Assembly (NCBI RefSeq): GCF_003259255.1
Contig: NZ_QGOL01000007.1
Span: 62,001-126,000 of the forward strand
Length of the DNA: 64,000 nucleotides
From: Algoriphagus litoralis
GTDB taxonomy: Bacteria > Bacteroidota > Bacteroidia > Cytophagales > Cyclobacteriaceae
Direction of reading: 5' to 3'
Positions within the stretch are counted from its first letter, which is position 1. Each line of letters opens with the position of its first letter. The position numbers and the translations under genes are program-made. Positions 51,868 through 59,901 of this stretch are shown here, in pieces. A model generated the notes under the pieces. That model did no database searches. It was given only the letters and a program-made list of their open reading frames with translations, and was not told the DNA's origin.

Positions 51868-52316
51868 ACCCGATTCTTCGAATCCATCACAATGGTCACT
51901 GGACCGTCATTGACCAAGCTGACTTTCATATCCGCTCCAAATTCCCCGGTGCCAATCGACTTGCCCAGTTCGGTTTCTAAAGCCGCAATCATTTTTTCGT
52001 AAAGGGGAATGGAAATATCGGGTTTCGCGGCTTTGATGTAAGAGGGACGATTGCCCTTTTTGGTACTGGCATGAAGGGTAAACTGTGAAATCAACAAGAT
52101 CTCCCCTCCCACTTCGAGCACACTGCGATTCATCACGCCATTTTCGTCCGGGAAAATCCGGAGATTGACGATCTTCTTACTCAACCAATCGATGTCTTCC
52201 TGATTATCTGCTTCTTCGATTCCCAAGAGAATCATCAAACCCTGCCCAATTTGAGCTTTGACATTACCGTCGATTTTGACAGAAGACTCGGATACGCGCT
52301 GGATGACTACAATCAT
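51864..52316 (-). CDS. dtd: D-aminoacyl-tRNA deacylase
   Basis: 150 residues, typical length. It removes D-amino acids and glycine from mischarged tRNA. Motifs: MIVVIQRVSESSV at the start, LLISQFTLHASTKKGNRPS containing the catalytic SQFTL with its Thr, and the C-terminal NDGPVTIVMDS with the Gly-Pro chiral-proofreading motif. The ATG overlaps the stop of the upstream NAD(P)-binding protein gene (ATGA, 52313-52316). Last gene of a five-gene operon. Confidence 0.95.
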   Translation of the reverse strand: MIVVIQRVSESSVKIDGNVKAQIGQGLMILLGIEEADNQEDIDWLSKKIVNLRIFPDENGVMNRSVLEVGGEILLISQFTLHASTKKGNRPSYIKAAKPDISIPLYEKMIAALETELGKSIGTGEFGADMKVSLVNDGPVTIVMDSKNRV

Positions 52317-53032
52317 TGGCTTAGGTCTTGCATTTGGCCCGAGGGAACAATTTCAACAGGAGCAGCATAGCTCGAATTGGCTTTCTTTACCATGGCTTTG
52401 GCTACTTGGTAATCGTATATCGGACGGATATTTTTAGCGATTTTCAGCCAAACCAATGGCTTCATCAAAACTGAAGCTACCAACTCCCCCATTCGGAATT
52501 CACTTCGATTTCCGAGCAAAAGCGATGGTCTAAATAAGCCCAAGTACTCAAATTCCAAGGCTTTGAGATCAGCTTCAGTCTGACCTTTTACCTTATTGTA
52601 AAAAACCGAAGACTTAGCATCCGCACCCAGTGCAGAAACATATAGGAATCTGGAAGCACCAATCTTTTTTGCCCATCGGGCAAATCCTAGAACCAAATCA
52701 TGATCGATTGCGAAGAATTTCTCTTTGGACCCGGCTACTTTGATCGTAGTGCCCAAGCTGGAAAAGGCGTGAATCGTAGCCTTTTTGTCGGTGACAGCAT
52801 CAAGAAATGCATGGTATTCTCCTCCCAGAGACTGGGATTTGATCATTTCTTGCCAGTCCCAGGATTCAAGGTTGAAAAGATCTCCATCGATCTGAATCAG
52901 TTTGCCATGTTTCAGAGAAAGCTTCCTTCTGCCTACACTGAGCACGTAATCGTATGTATTGCCTTGCAAGAGCTGGTGAAGCAGCTGCATGCCGACAAGT
53001 CCTGAGGTACCCGAAATTAATGCGATGTTCAT
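52313..53032 (-). CDS. NAD(P)-binding Rossmann protein, HTATIP2-like
   Basis: 239-residue atypical SDR. GTSGLVGMQL near the N-terminus is the nucleotide-binding GxxGxxG. VGRRKL follows strand 2 with an Arg pair favouring NADP. FLYVSALGADAKSSVFYNKVKGQTE is the HTATIP2/TIP30-type block holding the Tyr-x3-Lys active site. Small oxidoreductases of this kind have no settled substrate. Both ends overlap neighbouring genes by 4 nt (ATGA), so it is translated with the thioredoxin-like and dtd genes. Confidence 0.88.
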   Translation of the reverse strand: MNIALISGTSGLVGMQLLHQLLQGNTYDYVLSVGRRKLSLKHGKLIQIDGDLFNLESWDWQEMIKSQSLGGEYHAFLDAVTDKKATIHAFSSLGTTIKVAGSKEKFFAIDHDLVLGFARWAKKIGASRFLYVSALGADAKSSVFYNKVKGQTEADLKALEFEYLGLFRPSLLLGNRSEFRMGELVASVLMKPLVWLKIAKNIRPIYDYQVAKAMVKKANSSYAAPVEIVPSGQMQDLSQ

Positions 53033-53652
53033 GGGGTCAAAGTTGACTGAATTAATGGGAAAAGCTCGGCTTCCAAGTCCTGATTTTTATTTCTTGCGTA
53101 CCAAAGGTGAATTTCCTCAAGAAACTCCTTGTACGGTTTCCCTTGAGCATCAAGCTTGTATTCTTTGTGTCGATTGATGAGGTATTCCGGCTTTGGTCCC
53201 CAAGTAAATAGCTCCGCTTTCAAATCTTTGGTAAATGCCACCAGCTTGGGAATAGCACGCGCTCCATTGGTCAGGTATGCATCCATAACTGTAGGATTCT
53301 CATCGCGCATTAGGATTTTGAGGTCGATCAGCGGGTTTAGGTCAGCCAATTTTGCAAGGAAAGGAATGGATTGGGAACCATCGCCGCACCATGCCTCCGT
53401 GATTACCATCCAAACCTGTGGCTCTTCAATAGACCGAAGCAGAATTTCCATTCCAGTCGAAATCTTTGCGGTTTTGTCCCAGCGTCGCATCCGCTGCAGA
53501 CACATCCAGGTATATTCTAGGTAGGCTTCACTTTGATTGGCTCCGGTAGTCCGGTTTTCCAGAACAAGTTGGGCAGTAAATTCTACAAATTGAGGGTAGG
53601 AAAACGCGTGGTCGAGTACCTTTTGGGTAACCGGGTGACTTAAAAACTCCAT
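53029..53652 (-). CDS. Thioredoxin-family protein with single active-site cysteine
   Basis: About 207 residues with start at Met (MEFLSHPVTQKVL); an alternative ATG at 53706 would overlap the ykvA-like gene by 22 nt. The thioredoxin strand-loop motif reads EAWCGDGSQSIPF, so the second Cys of CxxC is replaced by Gly. The cis-proline block is ARAIPKLVAF. A helical N-terminal extension (YLEYTWMCLQRMRRWDK) is characteristic of this Bacteroidota group. It cannot act as an ordinary disulfide reductase by a dithiol mechanism; a monothiol or binding role is possible. Confidence 0.85.
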   Translation of the reverse strand: MEFLSHPVTQKVLDHAFSYPQFVEFTAQLVLENRTTGANQSEAYLEYTWMCLQRMRRWDKTAKISTGMEILLRSIEEPQVWMVITEAWCGDGSQSIPFLAKLADLNPLIDLKILMRDENPTVMDAYLTNGARAIPKLVAFTKDLKAELFTWGPKPEYLINRHKEYKLDAQGKPYKEFLEEIHLWYARNKNQDLEAELFPLIQSTLTP

Positions 53653-53684
53653 TTTTTGAACGATTTGAGGGAAAACAGTCAGAT

Positions 53685-54098
53685 CTAAATCTGAGTTCGT
53701 TCCCATTCTAAAAATCGCTCCACTTCATCCCGTACTTTGGCGTAGACAGCCAAGACTACCGACAGATCATCAGCAAATCCAAAGAATCCCAAGAAATCAG
53801 GAATCAAATCAATCGGAGAAATAAAATAAACCAAAGACAGGACGATCAACCCGAGGGTGGTCATTTCCATTTTGTGGTCTCCCCTAAAATGCGCCTTGAT
53901 CATTCGGATGAAAATCTGAACCGGAGCAGTCAGCTTTTGGACTTTGGGGTTATTAGCCAGAATGACCAGTTTTTGGCCGACATTCTTGAGAAGCTCGACT
54001 ACTTTTTGCTCTTGACGAACAATCATATCGACCTGTTTGCCAAAGAGGTTTTTGGCTTTTTCTACGATTTCAGTTGTCTTGTTTGCAAATGTGGTCAT
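53685..54098 (-). CDS. YkvA/DUF1232-family membrane protein
   Basis: 137 residues. The hallmark DUF1232 block YFISPIDLIPDFLGFFGFADD is visible around residues 91-111, with the neighbouring hydrophobic TTLGLIVLSLV. The N-terminal half is an amphipathic helix rich in Lys, Glu and Val. Family function is unknown. It lies 9 nt downstream of a membrane-anchored protein gene and upstream of the thioredoxin-like gene, in the dtd operon. Confidence 0.9.
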   Translation of the reverse strand: MTTFANKTTEIVEKAKNLFGKQVDMIVRQEQKVVELLKNVGQKLVILANNPKVQKLTAPVQIFIRMIKAHFRGDHKMEMTTLGLIVLSLVYFISPIDLIPDFLGFFGFADDLSVVLAVYAKVRDEVERFLEWERTQI

Positions 54099-54107
54099 TG
54101 GCTTGTG

Positions 54108-54629
54108 TTAGAAATGAAGTTGTATTTCGGATTTCACCTGACGGAGCGCATAGGTGATTGCGTCATTTTTTTGCTCCAGAGACTGTGCAAAAATAGCTTT
54201 TGCCAGATCCATGCCAGATGCGTCAGCATGTAAGGATTGACGGCTAAGGTTCAGAAGCGTGACCACATCCTCCACCGCTCGACGTACCGCTTCCCAAGTT
54301 TCCTCTGAGAAATAGACTTGTTGACTCAAATTGTGATTGAATTCCTCTCTGACTTCCGCCAAAAGCTGAGGATGAAGTTCAGCAGCAGTAAACTGATTCG
54401 GATTGGAGCGTCTCACCAAGTTATTAGGGGTGATTCTTTCCAGCAAAAGGCAAAGTCGCTCAGCCGCCTGAAGCCGAATGGGCAACACGACTTGAGTATT
54501 TTGTGTTTTGAGATCAATCAGTAGCTTTTCTCTTTCTTTAGAAAGAAAAGAGACCACCACCAAGTACATGCCGTAAAGGACTATTCCAGCTGGCAAAATG
54601 ATTTTTAGCAAATCGAGTATGTAATCCAT
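54108..54629 (-). CDS. Membrane-anchored hypothetical protein heading the dtd operon
   Basis: 173 residues. One N-terminal membrane helix at about 5-28 (LLKIILPAGIVLYGMYLVVV) is followed by a cytoplasmic helical domain with RLQAAERLCLLLERITPNNL and LHPQLLAEVREEFNHNLSQQ. No family name is known to me, but this layout recurs in Bacteroidota. First gene of the operon that runs through ykvA-like, thioredoxin-like, Rossmann and dtd genes. Confidence 0.75.
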   Translation of the reverse strand: MDYILDLLKIILPAGIVLYGMYLVVVSFLSKEREKLLIDLKTQNTQVVLPIRLQAAERLCLLLERITPNNLVRRSNPNQFTAAELHPQLLAEVREEFNHNLSQQVYFSEETWEAVRRAVEDVVTLLNLSRQSLHADASGMDLAKAIFAQSLEQKNDAITYALRQVKSEIQLHF

Positions 54630-54704
54630 CGTTTTATTTTGTATTCGAATATCAGTAATTCTCTTGAGTCAAAAAACCGGCCGAATCGATAAATTTGGAC
54701 CAAA

Positions 54705-54736
54705 TTGCGAACCAAAACCAAGAAAATTTACTTTTC
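54705..54736 (+). promoter_or_regulatory. Probable promoter of the second IscA-like gene
   Basis: TTG (54705-54707), 21-nt spacer, TACTTTTC (54729-54736, 7 of 8). The ATG at 54742 is only 5 nt beyond the -7 box, so the transcript would be leaderless. Confidence 0.5.
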
Positions 54737-54741
54737 TCCGC

Positions 54742-55056
54742 ATGCTGATTCCCATTTCCATCACTGAGAAAGCCGAGGCCGAAATCAAACACATCATGGC
54801 CACCAAGAATATCCCGAGCGACTATTTTTTGCGAGTCGGTGTCAAAGGCGGCGGTTGCGGAGGGATGTCTTACGCCTTGGGCTTTGATAGGCCAAAAGCT
54901 GAGGATCAGCAATTTGAGATCGATGGGATTCCTGTTTTGATCGAGAAAAAACACTTCATGTTCCTGATGGGAATGCAGATCGACTTTTTTGAGGGAGATG
55001 AAGCCCGTGGTTTTACTTTTATTAATCCTGACATTCCAAAGCGTCACGATTTGTAA
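54742..55056 (+). CDS. IscA-like protein lacking the C-terminal cysteine pair
   Basis: 104 residues when started at MLIPISITEKAEAE; an upstream TTG would add 26 unlike residues and would put the promoter inside the gene. The fold of A-type Fe-S carriers is clear (YFLRVGVKGGGCGGMSYALGF, written in two overlapping parts as YFLRVGVKGGGC and GGMSYALGF), with one ligand Cys. The usual C-terminal CGCG is absent: the chain ends FINPDIPKRHDL. Cluster binding by the normal three-Cys site is therefore not possible. It may bind iron or a partner instead. Confidence 0.85.
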   Translation: MLIPISITEKAEAEIKHIMATKNIPSDYFLRVGVKGGGCGGMSYALGFDRPKAEDQQFEIDGIPVLIEKKHFMFLMGMQIDFFEGDEARGFTFINPDIPKRHDL

Positions 55057-55090
55057 TTTTTGTACCTTAATAGCATCCAAAAATAAAGCT

Positions 55091-55585
55091 ATGAAGACCT
55101 TATATCTTGTCTTGGCATTTTTGACAAGTAGTCAATTCTCTCCAGCCCAAGTCCGTCAACTCAAACCTGACCAATCTCCCGGAAAAGGAAAAGTGGAAGA
55201 CCTCAGTTGGATGGTTGGGTATTGGTCGGGACCTGGTTTTGGTGGAGAATGCGAGGAAGTTTGGATGCCCGCTAAAGACGGTCACATGGTAGGTACCTTT
55301 CGTTTTTGGATGGATGGTGAGCTGGTTTTCTCAGAGTTTATGAATCTCGTACAGGAAGGAGAAAGCGTGTCCATGAAGCTGAAGCATTTCAATCCCGATC
55401 TTTCTGGCTGGGAAGAAAAAGAGGAATGGACGACGTTTCGCTTGATCGAATTAGGTGAAAACAAGGTTTGGTTTCACGGTCTAACCATAGAGCGAATTGG
55501 TGACGAAATGATCTACCAGTTGGCTTTGACTGAAAATGGTGTGGAAACGGTTGAGGAATTGAGGTTTACCAAGAAAGCTCTTTAA
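55091..55585 (+). CDS. DUF6265-like exported protein
   Basis: About 164 residues from the Met at 55091, which gives a signal peptide ending near residue 20 (SSQFSPAQ); an earlier in-frame Met at 54989 lies inside the IscA-like gene. The block VEDLSWMVGYWSGPGFGGECEE with the following VWMPAKDGHMVGTFRF is the DUF6265 pattern, a lipocalin-like barrel. Function unknown. It ends 3 nt before the convergent DUF4268 gene. Confidence 0.82.
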   Translation: MKTLYLVLAFLTSSQFSPAQVRQLKPDQSPGKGKVEDLSWMVGYWSGPGFGGECEEVWMPAKDGHMVGTFRFWMDGELVFSEFMNLVQEGESVSMKLKHFNPDLSGWEEKEEWTTFRLIELGENKVWFHGLTIERIGDEMIYQLALTENGVETVEELRFTKKAL

Positions 55586-55588
55586 TTA

Positions 55589-56044
55589 TCATTCCTCAAA
55601 CCCGGGTTTCACATTATCCCAAAACTCATCCAAGGCGATGATTCTTGGTTTTAGAAATCCTATGATTTCGGGCCAATCCGATTCCTCCATCACATTGACG
55701 CCCGGAAGTACTTTTTCGATTTTAGACACGGGCTGACCGACTTCATTTATTGCATGTAACTTCCAGTCCCATTCTTCCTCTAGTGTATTTTTCAGGAGAT
55801 TTTTCAATTCCTTGAATTGCATAAAATACAACTCCTGAAGTTCTTCGTCTTTGTGCGCGATTTCGATTCCAATTGATGCAAAATTCGATTCAGCTTTCAT
55901 TCTGAAATAAATATGCTTCACTCCTGTACGGTAGTTTGGCCAGTTGATTTTGCGGCCTTCAGCATTTGGAACAGGCTTCATGTATTGCCCAAAAGTAATC
56001 CAAAACTCAGCTCGAATTCTTGAAGCTTCTGATCGACTGTACAT
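55589..56044 (-). CDS. DUF4268 domain protein
   Basis: 151 residues. Recognised by the start RSEASRIRAEFWITFGQYMKP and by KHIYFRMKAESNFASIGIEI, both usual in DUF4268 proteins, and the C-terminal DWPEIIGFLKPRIIALDEFW. The domain is often fused to restriction or nuclease proteins but stands alone here. No catalytic residues can be pointed to. It lies 8 nt after folB on the same strand and is probably the last gene of the WD40-DivIVA-folB operon. Confidence 0.85.
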   Translation of the reverse strand: MYSRSEASRIRAEFWITFGQYMKPVPNAEGRKINWPNYRTGVKHIYFRMKAESNFASIGIEIAHKDEELQELYFMQFKELKNLLKNTLEEEWDWKLHAINEVGQPVSKIEKVLPGVNVMEESDWPEIIGFLKPRIIALDEFWDNVKPGFEE

Positions 56045-56052
56045 AAATTATC

Positions 56053-56418
56053 TTATGCAAAATCCTCTGGGAAACAAACCGTCACAGCAGAATACTGCAC
56101 AATTCCGCCTAAAGCAGGATGATGTTTTTTCAAAGTAAGACGCACGGATTTCACTTTGGGATAAGCAACTAGAATATCGGAAACAATCCGGTGACCCAGA
56201 TGCTCCAATAGCTTCACTTTCACATCCATCCGGGCTTTGATCAATTGATAAAGTTTTGCATAATCCACCGTATCCTTCAGGCTGTCATGTAGCATGGCTT
56301 CTTTGAAATCTGTCTCCAATTCGAGATCCAATGTAAAGCGATTGCCCAGAATGGATTCTTCGGGATAAGCCCCATGGTACGCGTGAAATTCAATCCCTTC
56401 CAGTGAAACTTTTCCCAT
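56053..56418 (-). CDS. folB: Dihydroneopterin aldolase
   Basis: 121-residue FolB of folate synthesis; converts dihydroneopterin to hydroxymethyldihydropterin and glycolaldehyde. Active-site blocks: FHAYHGAYPEE with the substrate-binding Glu, VDYAKLYQLI, KLLEHLGHRI and the C-terminal Lys in LTLKKHHPAL. Its ATG overlaps the last base of the DivIVA-type gene stop, so expression is coupled to it. No other folate genes are nearby. Confidence 0.94.
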   Translation of the reverse strand: MGKVSLEGIEFHAYHGAYPEESILGNRFTLDLELETDFKEAMLHDSLKDTVDYAKLYQLIKARMDVKVKLLEHLGHRIVSDILVAYPKVKSVRLTLKKHHPALGGIVQYSAVTVCFPEDFA

Positions 56419-57527
56419 CAGTCAAACTGGTCAAAAAATGATCCCGAGGACTTCTTGAGATCTTCAGGTTTTGAATCTTCCATTGCGGTTGAAGGAGCCT
56501 GCTGAACGGGTGCTTCTTTTTTCACCTCTTCTTCTTTGATTTCTTCTTCGGCGATCACCTCATCCTCCACTACAGGTAGGGATTCATTGATGATGGGTTC
56601 TTCTTCGTATGCGATGTCTTCTTCATCCTGTTCTTGCTCAATTTCTTTCACAGTAAGCTCTCCCTGCTCCTCCAGCTCATGAGTCATGGCCTCGACAGTT
56701 TCCAGCGTCTCTTCGTCCAAAGTCGCTGTAGACATATCTTCCTCAAACTGTTCTTCTGATTCTGCATCGGCAGGCACCTCCGCCTGCGTGGCCAAGACAG
56801 CAATGTTGGCAACAGAAAAATGGCTAGATCGACTTAATTCATCGATCGCTCGCTGATAGGCCTTACCATCAATTCGGAAAAAGTGTGCATCTGATAGGTC
56901 AATTTGATTCAGGGCATCCTGAGAAAGTCGTTTCAAACTTTTCACCAGCGCTTCCCGCTGCTCGAGTAGACCATCGTAGCTTCTCACTAAGCTCTGCATG
57001 CTCTCCCGGATTTCCTTGATGGTTTCCTTAGCTTTGGCTTCAGCTGCTGAAGTGATGATACGAGCTTGATCTTCCGCTTGCTTCTGAGCTTTTTGAAAGA
57101 TTTGATTTGCTTCTTTGTTTACGTTTTCAGCGTATTTCTCCACCTCGTTCTTGGTGCTTTCGGCATATTGATTTGCACCAGAAATAGTCTTTTCGGCATA
57201 TTGATTTGCCCGAAGGGTAGTCTCTTCTGCCTGAGCATTGGCTTCAGCGATGATCTGATCGGCTGCTTCGGTCGCCTCGGTGATGATACTTGCCCCGGTA
57301 TCTTCAGCAGTTTTCAAAGTTCTGAATAAGGAATCTTCTACGTCTTTGAGCCGCTTGGCCTCGGATTCCACCTGCTGAAGCTTACTTCGCAGCTCCAGAT
57401 TTTCTTGGTTGATCTGCTCCATAGCCACGCTCATTTCTTCCAGAAACATGGATACTTCCTTCTTTTCGTAGCCTCTAAATGCTGTCTCGAAGGCTTTTTG
57501 CCTAATGGCTGTTGGTGAAATCTTCAT
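56418..57527 (-). CDS. DivIVA-domain coiled-coil protein with acidic tail
   Basis: 369 residues. The N-terminal DivIVA domain reads ISPTAIRQKAFETAFRGYEKKEVSMFLEEM, that is F-x3-RGY-x2-x-EV-x-FL. A long coiled coil follows (about 30-205), including quasi-repeated segments around QYAEKTISGANQYAEST. After a short globular part the tail (about 255-355) is extremely Glu/Asp-rich. The last residues are SGSFFDQFD, with a hydrophobic end that could be a docking peptide. DivIVA proteins scaffold poles or division sites; in this phylum the role is unclear. It overlaps the upstream WD40 gene by 4 nt and folB by one base. Confidence 0.88.
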   Translation of the reverse strand: MKISPTAIRQKAFETAFRGYEKKEVSMFLEEMSVAMEQINQENLELRSKLQQVESEAKRLKDVEDSLFRTLKTAEDTGASIITEATEAADQIIAEANAQAEETTLRANQYAEKTISGANQYAESTKNEVEKYAENVNKEANQIFQKAQKQAEDQARIITSAAEAKAKETIKEIRESMQSLVRSYDGLLEQREALVKSLKRLSQDALNQIDLSDAHFFRIDGKAYQRAIDELSRSSHFSVANIAVLATQAEVPADAESEEQFEEDMSTATLDEETLETVEAMTHELEEQGELTVKEIEQEQDEEDIAYEEEPIINESLPVVEDEVIAEEEIKEEEVKKEAPVQQAPSTAMEDSKPEDLKKSSGSFFDQFD

Positions 57528-58444
57528 AAACTTTCTTCTTCAATTTGCCAAATGGAAATAGTGCGATCATCTGATATAGAGATGACCTGTCCGGAATAAG
57601 TACTCCAGAGCACTTTATTGATCGAGGTGCCATGGCCGGCATTTCGAGCTTTGTCGATGACCTTCATTAGTTTATAGCTCGCTGCATCCCATACCTTGAT
57701 GGACTTGTCCATGGAGCAGGTAACTAGGTACTTCCCGTCTTCTTTGAAAGATAAAAAATTAATGGCATACATGTGTGCCACGATATTTTCTACCAGGGTG
57801 TAGGTTTCAGATTCCCAGAATTTCATGTGGGCATCCCTACCCGCTGAGACCAGATTTTTTTCATCTGGAGAAAAATTCAGGGCAAAAACGGAATTGGTAT
57901 GGCCAGTCAGGTTTGCAATCGGCTGAAAGTTATCCGCCAAATCAAGGATTTTGATGGAATGATCACTCAATCCGATTGCCAAATGCCTTTTTTCAGGAGC
58001 AATTGACATGACGCGGATACTTTTAGAACTGAGCTTGATATGTTTTTTGACACTTCTCGCATCGATATCCACAATCACAAGAACTCCATCACCCGTCCCG
58101 ACTAAAATTTCATTACAAAAGACCTTGATATCAAAAATAGCTTGATCGGTCAGTTTTAGATTCCAGATCTCCTTGTTCTCATTGAGGTCGATTACATGGA
58201 TTCCTTCAAAATTATGTCCGATGATGAGCAGATTTCGTTCCCGGTCCACAGTCAGCGCGTATACCGAATGAGGCAATTTCGCGATCAGCTTTCCATCTTT
58301 GGGAGCATCGAGATCCCACTCTACTACCATCCCATCTCCGGCTCCGGTATAAAAAAATCGGGGATCACTCCCTTCGGTCAGTGCATAGATGCAGTCGTTG
58401 TGACCAGTCAGGGTATGTAATTTATTAACTTGGATTTTTGACAT
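57524..58444 (-). CDS. WD40-repeat beta-propeller protein
   Basis: About 306 residues from ATG at 58444 (MSKIQVNKL); an alternative GTG start at 58459 is less likely. Seven WD-type blades can be seen, for example HTLTGHNDCIYALTEGSDPR, NLTGHTNSVFALNFSPDEKN with AGRDAHMKFWE, and FKEDGKYLVTCSMDKSIKVWD. No signal peptide: cytosolic scaffold. The stop overlaps the DivIVA-type gene start (ATGA), so the two proteins are produced together and may interact. Divergent from the phosphopantetheinyl transferase with a 36-bp gap. Confidence 0.9.
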   Translation of the reverse strand: MSKIQVNKLHTLTGHNDCIYALTEGSDPRFFYTGAGDGMVVEWDLDAPKDGKLIAKLPHSVYALTVDRERNLLIIGHNFEGIHVIDLNENKEIWNLKLTDQAIFDIKVFCNEILVGTGDGVLVIVDIDARSVKKHIKLSSKSIRVMSIAPEKRHLAIGLSDHSIKILDLADNFQPIANLTGHTNSVFALNFSPDEKNLVSAGRDAHMKFWESETYTLVENIVAHMYAINFLSFKEDGKYLVTCSMDKSIKVWDAASYKLMKVIDKARNAGHGTSINKVLWSTYSGQVISISDDRTISIWQIEEESL

Positions 58445-58480
58445 ATATTGGACGATCACTCAGCGGCGCCCTTTTGGCCT

Positions 58481-59110
58481 ATGCAAACAAAAATAGAAAA
58501 AATTGATTCTTCATCGGCCCTAGCGATAAAGATTATCGAGCCACAGGAAGATCAATCACTGGATTTCTTGAGTTTTCGAGAAAAACTTTCTTTTGCCAAT
58601 ATTTCTCACCCGGAAAAAAAGAAAGAGTGGGCCACTGCCCGATTGGCTATCTACGATGCGTTAAAAGCCCTTGAAGTCCCCTATCCGGGCTTTTTCAAAG
58701 ATGAGCATGGCAAATCTCAATCCATGAACGGGCAGGGCTTTGTCTCGCTGACGCATACGCCCGGATTTGCTGCTGCTATTTTCCACCGGGAACAGCCAGT
58801 AGGTATCGACATGGATTTGATCCGTGAAAAAATTCTGAAAATTGGTTTTAGGTTTTTGGATCCGTTTGAGTTGGATTTTTTGGAAAAAGATCCCCTTCAC
58901 TACACCATGGCTTGGTCGGCCAAGGAATCCATATTCAAATGCCAGGGAAAAAGAGGCGTATCCTTTCGGGATAATATTCTTCTAGAACCCTTTGATATCC
59001 AAACCAACAAAATCAAAGGAAAAATAAGAGGAACGGACTTTGCAGACCACCATTACACTGTAGATGTGCGCAGATTGGACAATGTAGTTTTGACCTACAC
59101 CATTTGGTGA
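58481..59110 (+). CDS. 4'-phosphopantetheinyl transferase superfamily protein
   Basis: 209 residues from the ATG at 58481. An Sfp-type enzyme that activates acyl- or peptidyl-carrier proteins with a CoA-derived arm. Mg- and CoA-binding motifs: VGIDMDLIREKI (Asp pair near residue 112) and AWSAKESIFKCQGKRG (WxxKES). SLTHTPGFAAA corresponds to the conserved SxSH-like block. Target carrier proteins are not encoded here. No gene follows within 200 bp. Confidence 0.9.
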   Translation: MQTKIEKIDSSSALAIKIIEPQEDQSLDFLSFREKLSFANISHPEKKKEWATARLAIYDALKALEVPYPGFFKDEHGKSQSMNGQGFVSLTHTPGFAAAIFHREQPVGIDMDLIREKILKIGFRFLDPFELDFLEKDPLHYTMAWSAKESIFKCQGKRGVSFRDNILLEPFDIQTNKIKGKIRGTDFADHHYTVDVRRLDNVVLTYTIW

Positions 59111-59322
59111 AAAATGAAATCAAGAATGCTCCAAGTCGACTTTCAACCCTAAGAATAGCTAAGCTCAGAGGATTCTTCCGAATCAAATCTGGGACAGGCA
59201 TTGTGGTCCTTACCAATCAAATTTGAACCCCATGAAACCGAGCATGACTAAAAAGTCACAAATTGGCAAGATTTTAACCGCCGCGAACTTCCGTGGGGCT
59301 GTAAAAGTCAACTTATAATCCT

Positions 59323-59901
59323 ATGAAAAAAACCACAATCCTACTTTCACTTTGTTTGGGTTTGATCTGGAGTGCTGCTGCGCAAAATCTCAATGAGCTA
59401 AGTACCATTGATGCTGTCACCGGTAAGACGATGAGCCTGGGCGCCATGTCCAGTGGAAAAGGTTTTGTCCTGATTTTTCACAGCTTGAATTGCCCATTTG
59501 CAAAACTTTATGAAAGCCGGATCAAGGCTATCAAAAGTACTTTTCAAAATCAGGGAATTGGATTTGCACTGATCAATGCGGAGGTAGGAACTTCCGAAGC
59601 GGAGCAAACTCCGCTTCGCAATTATATTGATCAAAGTGGCTTAAACATGTCCTACCTGATCGATACAGGACAGGCTTGGACCAAAATATTCGGGATCACG
59701 AAAGTCCCCGAGGTAATCGTCCTTACTCCCGGTCAAAACGGCCTGGAAATCTCCTATCGAGGTGCTATCGACAACAATCCACAAGCCGAATCTGCTGTCA
59801 GCGAGCGGCATCTTGAGCGGGCACTGAATCAAATCCTCCGAGGGGAAGGCACCACACCTTCACAGGTTCGACCTGTAGGCTGTAACGTCCGAACTTATTG
59901 A
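59323..59901 (+). CDS. Exported redoxin-like protein with a single active-site cysteine
   Basis: 192 residues. A signal peptide ends near residue 20 (WSAAAQ). The thioredoxin/peroxiredoxin-like fold shows FVLIFHSLNCPFAKLYESR, where one Cys (about 58) sits at the helix start but no CxxC is formed. The cis-Pro block is TKVPEVIVLTP. The C-terminal PVGCNVRTY contains the only other cysteine. Similar Bacteroidota proteins are annotated as thioredoxin or AhpC/TSA family. Redox role is inferred. It overlaps the convergent SirB1-like gene by 7 nt. Confidence 0.87.
   Translation: MKKTTILLSLCLGLIWSAAAQNLNELSTIDAVTGKTMSLGAMSSGKGFVLIFHSLNCPFAKLYESRIKAIKSTFQNQGIGFALINAEVGTSEAEQTPLRNYIDQSGLNMSYLIDTGQAWTKIFGITKVPEVIVLTPGQNGLEISYRGAIDNNPQAESAVSERHLERALNQILRGEGTTPSQVRPVGCNVRTY

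Noticed and set aside
59111..59322. Possible tRNA or small RNA in the gap after the phosphopantetheinyl transferase
   Set aside because: A TTTGAACCCC stretch recalls a T-arm, but no cloverleaf could be closed and no acceptor pairing was found. I see no gene here.
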